Shown: positions 60,575-64,000 of the stretch, one piece after another
How the letters are laid out: each line of letters starts with the position of its first letter
Numbering within the stretch: position 1 is the stretch's first letter
Source of the DNA: Quercus robur
Taxonomy: Eukaryota > Streptophyta > Magnoliopsida > Fagales > Fagaceae
Reading direction: 5' to 3'
Assembly: GCF_932294415.1 (NCBI RefSeq)
Contig: NC_065542.1
Span: 54,866,406 to 54,930,405, forward strand
Length of the DNA stretch: 64,000 bases
Position numbers and translations under genes: made by a program
Notes under the pieces: generated by a model
Database searches by the model: none
Seen by the model: only the letters and a program-made list of their open reading frames with translations
Told to the model about the DNA's origin: nothing

Positions 60575-62682
60575 GTATAAGAAGCTGATTCTCAAAAAAA
60601 AAAAAAAAATGTATACGAAGCTGATTTTCTTAACTCTATATTGTTACTGTAGAGTTTTAGATTATAGCCGTCGGTAAAAGGACAATAGAAGAAATGGCAC
60701 GTGTTATAATTAAAGATCCAAACTCATTATTATTGTTATAATTTTTTAATTACATTCTATCACATGAGGTTGGTTTGAGGGAATGACATTTTATGGTTTG
60801 AAGAGAAAAACCGAAAAAGCACTCTCTTGGGTTCATCCTTTGAAATCTGAATAAATTAACACAGTTCATGGTTAACACTTTCATAAGAATCTCTAACTAA
60901 AGTTTAAACATGGTTAGTAAAAATTAATTGATAAATTTAGAATAAAAATATATAATTTATCAAGCACCAAAACTCTTGCAACAACAAATCCCTCCCCAAT
61001 TCGTTGTAAAAAGATAAAAATAATAATAATAATAAGCAAAATTCACACTTAATATTTTAATATACATTTTAATTAAAAATTTAAAACATTAAATTTTAAT
61101 TACTAAAACAAGATAATTTTGGAAACTTGCCTTGCCCTTAAGTAAAGGGCAAGTTAGTACACAATATTTTTAATATCAATTTAATAAAATTTAGTTAATT
61201 GGATGTTAATGGAGGAAAATGTTTTTTTCCTTCAAGTTTGGATAGAGTGTTATCTCCTAAAATCTCAAGGAAGTGAAGTGTAATTACTCCAATTTTTTTT
61301 TAAACAAAATATTAATGGTGACCAAACTAATCAATTTTTTTTTAAATATAGATAGTGATAGAATTTGAATTTATGATGTCACTTCTTAATCATTTTTTTT
61401 GAAGAATAAATTCCATTAACGTATTCTGAGATTTGATCTAATGCTAACTAGATCCAAAACCTTTCAAAACTGATCAATTTGATCCAGATAAGCTATTTCC
61501 AAATGAACACATCTCTATTTGGAAACAGCTTATCTAGCATTTTGCTGTAAATTTTTTATTAGAAGTGTGCCAAAGCATAATTATACCTTGAAAAAGTAAG
61601 AAAAATAAGAAAAATTGAGGTGCTATTTTGAAATTAGGTTCCTTATTAAAGGATATTTAATAGTAATAGACTTTTCTAATTAAAATTTCTGGAACTCATC
61701 AAACTAATTTGTCTACTAAAGAATTGGAATTGACAAAAAGTTATAAAACCAGGTTTCTATTTTCCTTCCAATAATTGTATGTTTATATAACTTTTGACAT
61801 TTATAAAATGATTTTTTTTTTCCTTTGAAAAGTATGACACTTTCTAAAAGTGAAAATAAAATCAGGGAATTGAAAGCTTCAAGTAAATCAAGGGATTGGA
61901 ATAATCAATTTTATATATATATATATATATATATTCAAATGTTTACTTGTAATAAATTGATCAATGACCTATTTTCAAATTTTGTAAAAGGAAAATATGA
62001 AAGCAGTCTAAACTCTAAAGTTCCTAGAAAACTAATTAAACATATGGGAAAAAAAATTATATTAACACTAAATATAGAGCATAAAATTATTTTCTAAATC
62101 TACGTTTATTTATTCTCTACAAAAATTTCCAAAGGTCAAGAAGAATAAATGACAATAATGAATGCAATTTACACATAAAAACTATTATAAAATACAAAAT
62201 AAATAAATTTAAGTTTATATTTCTACATTTAAAACTTGTATTTCCATAATATATTTCTCCATCTAACGCTAAGGCCTAAGCACCCTAGAAAATATATAAA
62301 CCCATAATTCTACTTGCTTGTAGAAAAATTTTAGTTCTTTCTCCTCCCTCTTAACATAGCTGTCGTTGGGGAACAACAAATTACATTGGTAAAATTATAT
62401 GGAACAACGAAATTTCAAATTCAAATTTTCAAAAAGTGTAAATAAATAAATATTTTAGGAAATTTGACTTAAATATGATGGCATTCCACACTTTATCATA
62501 ACAAGTTACCACCAAACGAATGAATAGGAATAATTATTCCTTTCCAGCTCTGTCTATTCTTTGTAATTCTTATTTCTATTACAATGTAATGATCATTACA
62601 ATGTACCAAACATGCCCTTAGTAATGTTCCATGTACATTAGATTGTTTTAAGTTGATTGCATCAAATAGATCGTTGCTTCTT
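60575..62682. other. AT-rich noncoding stretch
   Basis: 60640-60760 is the former 5' flank of the PPR gene, still similar to 6895-6960. Beyond that I see no gene. A TAA/ATA run is near 61018-61037 and a TA run at 61912-61934. The 90-codon ORF across the TA run (61825-62097) is low-complexity and not convincing. Confidence 0.5.
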
Positions 62683-62690
62683 GCAACAAG

Positions 62691-63221
62691 TAGGAGTGTC
62701 CAACCCAGCTACAAGCCCAATCCTCTCGCCAAACCCGACCAGACCTAATGTCACCCGCTCTGGTTGTTAAGGAGGTCAGCTACAAGTCTCGACCCTTGAA
62801 AACTCGACGCCACTGAGTCAGTTGTGGGTCTCCTCCTCCAAAACCCAAGCAACCAGATCCAACCAAAAATACATAAATTCTAGCAATTTCTCAAGCTTTC
62901 TAGCGACTTTTCCAACTAGATACGTGGATTTTGATGATCATCACAACTAGACCCAATGGAGATACACCATATTCGACAGAAATTCATTAGATCCAACGAA
63001 TTTTCTGTACGATTTGGCGAAAAACTCTTTGGATCTAACAAGATCTCCACCAGAACTAGTGAAATCTTGCCACTCCTCCTTTTTCTGGCAAGGCTTACCC
63101 GAACCTACCAGCCCAATATCCTTACGTGTTGGTTATGGGTTTGGTAGTTCCCCACCCAATTTGATCAATTCAATTGTGGGTTGATCACAAACTTGACCAA
63201 ACTGACCCGTGGACAGCCCTA
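62691..63221. mobile_element. hAT-like non-autonomous element, 531 bp
   Basis: The ends TAGGAGTGTCCAACCC and (reverse complement) TAGGGCTGTCCACGGG are inverted and of a type frequent in plant hAT elements. Flanks gcaacaag (62683-62690) and gctacaag (63222-63229) form an 8-bp target duplication with one mismatch. The interior has no transposase. Confidence 0.82.
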
Positions 63222-63229
63222 GCTACAAG

Positions 63230-63550
63230 TAGCTACAAAATCTCAAATATTACAATGAGAACCAATAAATTGAACTTACATTTGAATCTAGAGTAGTTTA
63301 CATTTCCCTTCTAGGATGACTATATATGTGTGTGTGTGTGTATTAATAGGTAAAGCGGAGAGAAAATCCAATTAGGTTTTAAATTGGATTCCAATTGTTG
63401 TTTAATTTTGCGCCATGTGTTCTATTTAAGTTTTTTTAATTTTTTTTCTAGGTGAGTTAATGAGGTGCAAAAAATGAAGGGTCTAAACAAAAAACAAAAA
63501 AGAAAGAGTAAACTCATGTATATATCCAAAAGAAATTAAAATAAATAAAA

Positions 63551-63590
<40 letters not shown>

Positions 63591-64000
63591 AATTTGAATC
63601 CATATATGTGTGTAATTGTAATTTTTTTTTATTATACAGTGCATATGCATGGGTTATACACTAATTTTTGTAATTGCAAAAACCATCACTAGTGAAAACT
63701 ATACTTGCAAAAACAACGACAACTATGAGTATCTGGCCATCAACCTATCGCAACTCTTCTAATTTGTCCAGATTTAAGACTTGCTATGAACACATATATG
63801 ATAATAAGCATAGAAACTTATGATATTAGTGAAAAATATGAACATTTACAAAATGAAACTCTATTGATGCAGCCCAATTAAACAAGTTGTTTTCCATACA
63901 ATCATCTTAAACATTTTAACGCCCACATCACATCTGGGTCACAAACATGTTTAAATCCTCTTAAACATTTTAAGTTATCTGCTTCGAAAAAAACATCTGA
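63230..64000. other. Noncoding stretch with microsatellites
   Basis: No gene recognised. A TG run is at about 63326-63340 and a (GA)n run at 63554-63588. The remainder is AT-rich. Confidence 0.55.

Noticed and set aside
61825-62097. 90-codon ORF
   Set aside because: Spans a TA microsatellite with low-complexity composition and no homologous support in this window.

Overview
The window looks like nuclear DNA of a woody eudicot. It has AT-rich sequence, short GT-AG introns, TIR-NB-LRR (TNL) resistance genes and plant-type PPR-DYW genes, and dense transposon debris: Mutator-like, hAT, PIF/Harbinger/Tourist, copia LTRs and tRNA-derived SINEs. The SINE and Tourist sequences resemble ones I associate with Fagaceae (oak, chestnut), but that placement is memory-based and unverified. 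No rRNA, tRNA, CRISPR or bacterial feature was seen. Layout: 1-7.0 kb is a copy of a block that recurs at 56.8-60.7 kb. Both copies carry broken pieces of one PPR-DYW gene on the minus strand. 7-18.9 kb is transposon-rich: a tandem pair (8.16-9.98 and 12.2-14.4 kb) separated by a Pack-MULE carrying a PPR gene fragment, with a hAT in one copy and a Harbinger element in the other, then a copia-type complex with three LTRs. 19-21.2, 40.4-42.4 and 56.7-57.9 kb hold related copies of a TNL downstream flank, with remnants of a Dicer-like helicase exon in two. 21.2-31.4 kb is a TNL pseudogene whose intron 1 holds a 5.9-kb Mutator-like element with 1.5-1.7-kb inverted arms. 31.4-36.4 kb contains repeated copies of the TNL 5' flank, one with the first codons of another TIR exon. 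38.7-39.6 kb and 51.5-55.6 kb contain pieces of RRM RNA-binding protein genes. 42.4-46.8 kb is the one clearly intact gene, a five-exon TNL of 1228 codons. 47.6-51 kb is another tandem pair, interrupted by an 818-bp Mutator-like inverted-repeat element. 60.7-64 kb is noncoding apart from a hAT-like element. How it fits together: this is an NLR cluster that expanded by unequal exchange. Successive duplications copied the TNL genes with their flanks, and most copies decayed. Because many transposons sit in one duplicate and not its partner, insertions can be ordered relative to duplications and empty sites confirm several element ends. The intact TNL should encode an intracellular immune receptor. 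The pseudogene retains an intact TIR exon and an intronic inverted repeat that could, if transcribed, form a long RNA hairpin.
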